A stretch of 64,000 nt of DNA from JAPHSX01 sp041554195. GTDB lineage: Bacteria; Pseudomonadota; Gammaproteobacteria; Thiohalomonadales; Thiohalomonadaceae. Where the stretch lies: positions 266,318 through 330,317 of the forward strand of contig JBFFMJ010000003.1 of the NCBI GenBank assembly GCA_041554195.1, read 5' to 3'. Below the pieces are notes generated by a model. It did not search any database. It was not told the DNA's origin and was given only the letters and a program-made list of their open reading frames with translations. Numbering within the stretch: the stretch's first letter is position 1; each line of letters starts with the position of its first letter. The translations under genes and the position numbers were made by a program. Positions 62,198 through 64,000 of this stretch are shown piece after piece.

Positions 62198-63601
62198 ATG
62201 TCAGAGCAGAATACAGTCTGGGTTATTGACGACGACCGTTCCATCCGCTGGGTACTGGAGAAGGCACTGAAACAGGCGGGCATGACAGTGAAGAGTTTCG
62301 AGAGTGCCGATGCCGCCCTCAAGCAACTACAGCGTGAAGAGCCGATGGTGCTGGTGACCGACATCCGTATGCCGGGTATCAGTGGTCTGGAACTGCTGGA
62401 ACAGATCAATGCCGATCACCCCGATATGCCAGCGATCATCATGACGGCCCACTCCGACCTGGATAGTGCGGTTTCGGCCTATCAGGGTGGGGCCTTCGAG
62501 TATCTGCCAAAACCGTTTGATGTCGACGAGGCAGTCGAGCTGGTGCGCCGCGCCATCACCCACCGCGAAGAGCAGAGTGCCGCGGTGAGTGCGGAGACCC
62601 TGGAGGGGGAGACCGAGATCATCGGCGAGGCTCCCTCGATGCAGGAGGTGTTCCGTGCCATCGGGCGTCTCTCCTCCTCCAATATCACGGTGCTGATTAA
62701 TGGCGAGTCGGGTACCGGTAAGGAGCTGGTAGCCCACGCCCTGCACCGCCATAGCCCGCGTGCCGATAAGTTGTTTATTGCGATAAACACAGCGGCAATT
62801 CCCCGTGATCTGCTGGAATCTGAACTCTTCGGGCATGAGCGCGGGGCCTTCACCGGGGCGCAGTCGGCCCGCGAGGGACGTTTCGAGCAGGCCGATGGCG
62901 GCACCTTGTTTCTGGATGAGATCGGCGATATGCCCGCCGAGCTTCAAACCCGCCTGCTGCGTGTGCTGGCCGATGGTGAGTTTTACCGTGTCGGTGGCCG
63001 TGCCCCGGTAAAGGTCGATGTGCGGGTGATCGCCGCCACCCACCAGGACCTGGAGAAACGGGTGCGCGAGGGGCTGTTTCGCGAGGACCTGTTTCATCGC
63101 CTTAATGTAATACGCATCCATATCCCCTCGTTGCGCGAGCGCAGCGAGGATATCCCTCTGTTGATGCGCCACTTCCTGCACACGGCAGCCAAGGAGATTG
63201 GTGGTGAGGCGAAGTGGCTGGACAAGCCGACCGAGGAGTATCTGTGCGCCCTCGACTGGCCCGGTAACGTACGTCAGTTGGAGAACACCTGCCGCTGGCT
63301 TACCGTGATGTCGCCGGGCCAGGAGATCCACCTGGAGGATCTGCCCCCTGAGTTAAAAGAGGTGAGTAGCAGCAGTGGTGACGGTAGTGACTGGCTAAGC
63401 CCATTACGTCACTGGGCAGAACAGCGCCTTAACAGCGGGGCGAGCGCCATCCTTGATGAGGCGGTGCCGCAGTTTGAACGCCTGATGATCGAGGCGGCGC
63501 TGAAGAAGAGCGGTGGCCATCGCCAGGAGGCGGCGAAGCTGCTGGGCTGGGGAAGGAATACCATCACCCGCAAGATTAAAGAGCTGGATATGGAGAACTA
63601 A
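62198..63601 (+). CDS. glnG: Nitrogen regulation response regulator NtrC
   Basis: A 467-residue sigma-54 activator. Receiver domain with phospho-acceptor D55 (VTDIRMPG), AAA+ domain with GESGTGKELVAHALH (about 168), the sigma-54 contact loop GAFTGAQ, GGTLFLDEIGDM, and a Fis-type helix-turn-helix at the end (AAKLLGWGRNTITRKIKEL). It should bind the sites before glnA. Confidence 0.98.
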   Translation: MSEQNTVWVIDDDRSIRWVLEKALKQAGMTVKSFESADAALKQLQREEPMVLVTDIRMPGISGLELLEQINADHPDMPAIIMTAHSDLDSAVSAYQGGAFEYLPKPFDVDEAVELVRRAITHREEQSAAVSAETLEGETEIIGEAPSMQEVFRAIGRLSSSNITVLINGESGTGKELVAHALHRHSPRADKLFIAINTAAIPRDLLESELFGHERGAFTGAQSAREGRFEQADGGTLFLDEIGDMPAELQTRLLRVLADGEFYRVGGRAPVKVDVRVIAATHQDLEKRVREGLFREDLFHRLNVIRIHIPSLRERSEDIPLLMRHFLHTAAKEIGGEAKWLDKPTEEYLCALDWPGNVRQLENTCRWLTVMSPGQEIHLEDLPPELKEVSSSSGDGSDWLSPLRHWAEQRLNSGASAILDEAVPQFERLMIEAALKKSGGHRQEAAKLLGWGRNTITRKIKELDMEN

Positions 63602-64000
63602 GAGAACAGCTTGGTTTCAGTGCTCGGGCAGCGTTACGGTGATACCGCTAATCGCAGGATCAGTGAACACCACACCACAGTAGACAAAACCCGGTATTGC
63701 AGGAAGAGGCTATTCAGCCATGAGTGAATCTTTAATCGAATCGATTCGAACAGCGGCTTGGTAAATTCGTGTTTTCTGAATGGGAACGGCCTTTGTACCC
63801 GATAGATATCCTCACGCGAAACAGTGCCAGCATGACGATGCGTAACTGAGCGAGAAAGTGAAGCGCTTGTTGATAGTTTTCTAATAGTTTCTGATGCGGG
63901 ACGGGCGGGGCACCGAATGGTGCATCATTTCAGCCAGCAAATAATAATTCTCTGGGCTGTGTTGATGGGTAATCACCGCTGTTACAAGGGGGGGGCGGGC
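63602..64000. other. Gene-poor end of window
   Basis: I see no gene I can support. Minus-strand frames of about 25-30 codons (ending near 63624 and 63700) look faintly protein-like but are interrupted by stops. TCGAATCGATTCGA (63736-63749) is a perfect 14-base palindrome of unknown meaning. The last ten bases are a G-rich run. Confidence 0.5.

Noticed and set aside
62327..63331. 334-codon minus-strand frame across glnG
   Set aside because: Antisense shadow of glnG without family similarity.
63736..63749. TCGAATCGATTCGA as an operator
   Set aside because: Perfect palindrome but with no adjacent gene or promoter, and no second copy seen.

Overview
The window reads as a chromosomal segment, spanning the replication origin, of a gammaproteobacterium with roughly 55-60 percent GC. 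The evidence is the core gene order rpmH-rnpA-yidD-yidC-mnmE facing dnaA-dnaN-recF-gyrB, the pairs glyQ/glyS and aas/lplT, and the sigma-54/NtrC-type nitrogen genes glnA-glnL-glnG. Several genes hint at a sulfur-oxidising, low-oxygen lifestyle: a TusA-like sulfur carrier beside a PP-loop thiolase-type enzyme, a DsrC/TusE-family protein without its cysteines, a Gly-Pro-Trp-Asn repeat protein resembling sulfur globule proteins, and NnrS behind a perfect FNR-type site. The lifestyle is inference. No rRNA, tRNA, CRISPR array or intact insertion sequence was seen.

Layout. 1-3.8 kb: leuA and small housekeeping genes. 3.9-5.1 kb: an AT-richer patch with 40-bp tandem repeats and two integron gene cassettes without an integrase. 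5.2-10 kb: thiol redox and stress genes (Bcp, CnoX-like, Tpx), a flavoprotein, a half-size hydroxyacid dehydrogenase domain, a CopZ-like Cys-rich protein and YajD. 10-18 kb: hybrid sensor kinase, an unknown protein divergent from NnrS, murI and its operon, the GPWNN repeat protein. 18-22 kb: a gene remnant, a MazG-like enzyme, DsrC-like protein, Mak, NYN protein, a truncated gene. 21.8-29.7 kb: a cell-envelope block (rhombosortase-type lipoprotein, MepA, LplT, Aas, TetR and a divergent VIT/VWA protein) with a regularly spaced operator array. 29.7-32.5 kb: an AT-rich island with a frameshifted OLD-family nuclease and a CatB-like acetyltransferase. 32.6-39.9 kb: GerW/DUF2953, subtilase, MsrB, TPM protein and MoxR-DUF58-transglutaminase. 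39.9-50.2 kb: origin region with DnaA boxes and two perfect parS palindromes inside recF. 50.2-56 kb: fbp, plsC, gmhB, MazG-like, glyS, glyQ. 56.2-58.7 kb: PP-loop enzyme, TusA-like, CDF transporter. 58.7-63.6 kb: nitrogen regulation genes with NtrC sites and a sigma-54 promoter. The last 400 bases hold no gene I can support.

How the genes work together. The strongest regulatory stories readable from the DNA are: glnA driven by a sigma-54 promoter with two NtrC sites, the regulator being encoded 3 kb downstream; NnrS behind an FNR/DNR box; and a TetR regulator with four copies of a 13-bp operator in the intergenic region shared with a surface VIT/VWA protein, one of which supplies the -35 box to both divergent promoters. 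Origin function (DnaA boxes) and segregation (parS) sit within 4 kb of each other. The most unusual elements are the integron cassettes, the operator array, the PP-loop/TusA/CDF cluster, the charge-free GPWNN protein and the GlyGly-CTERM proteins.
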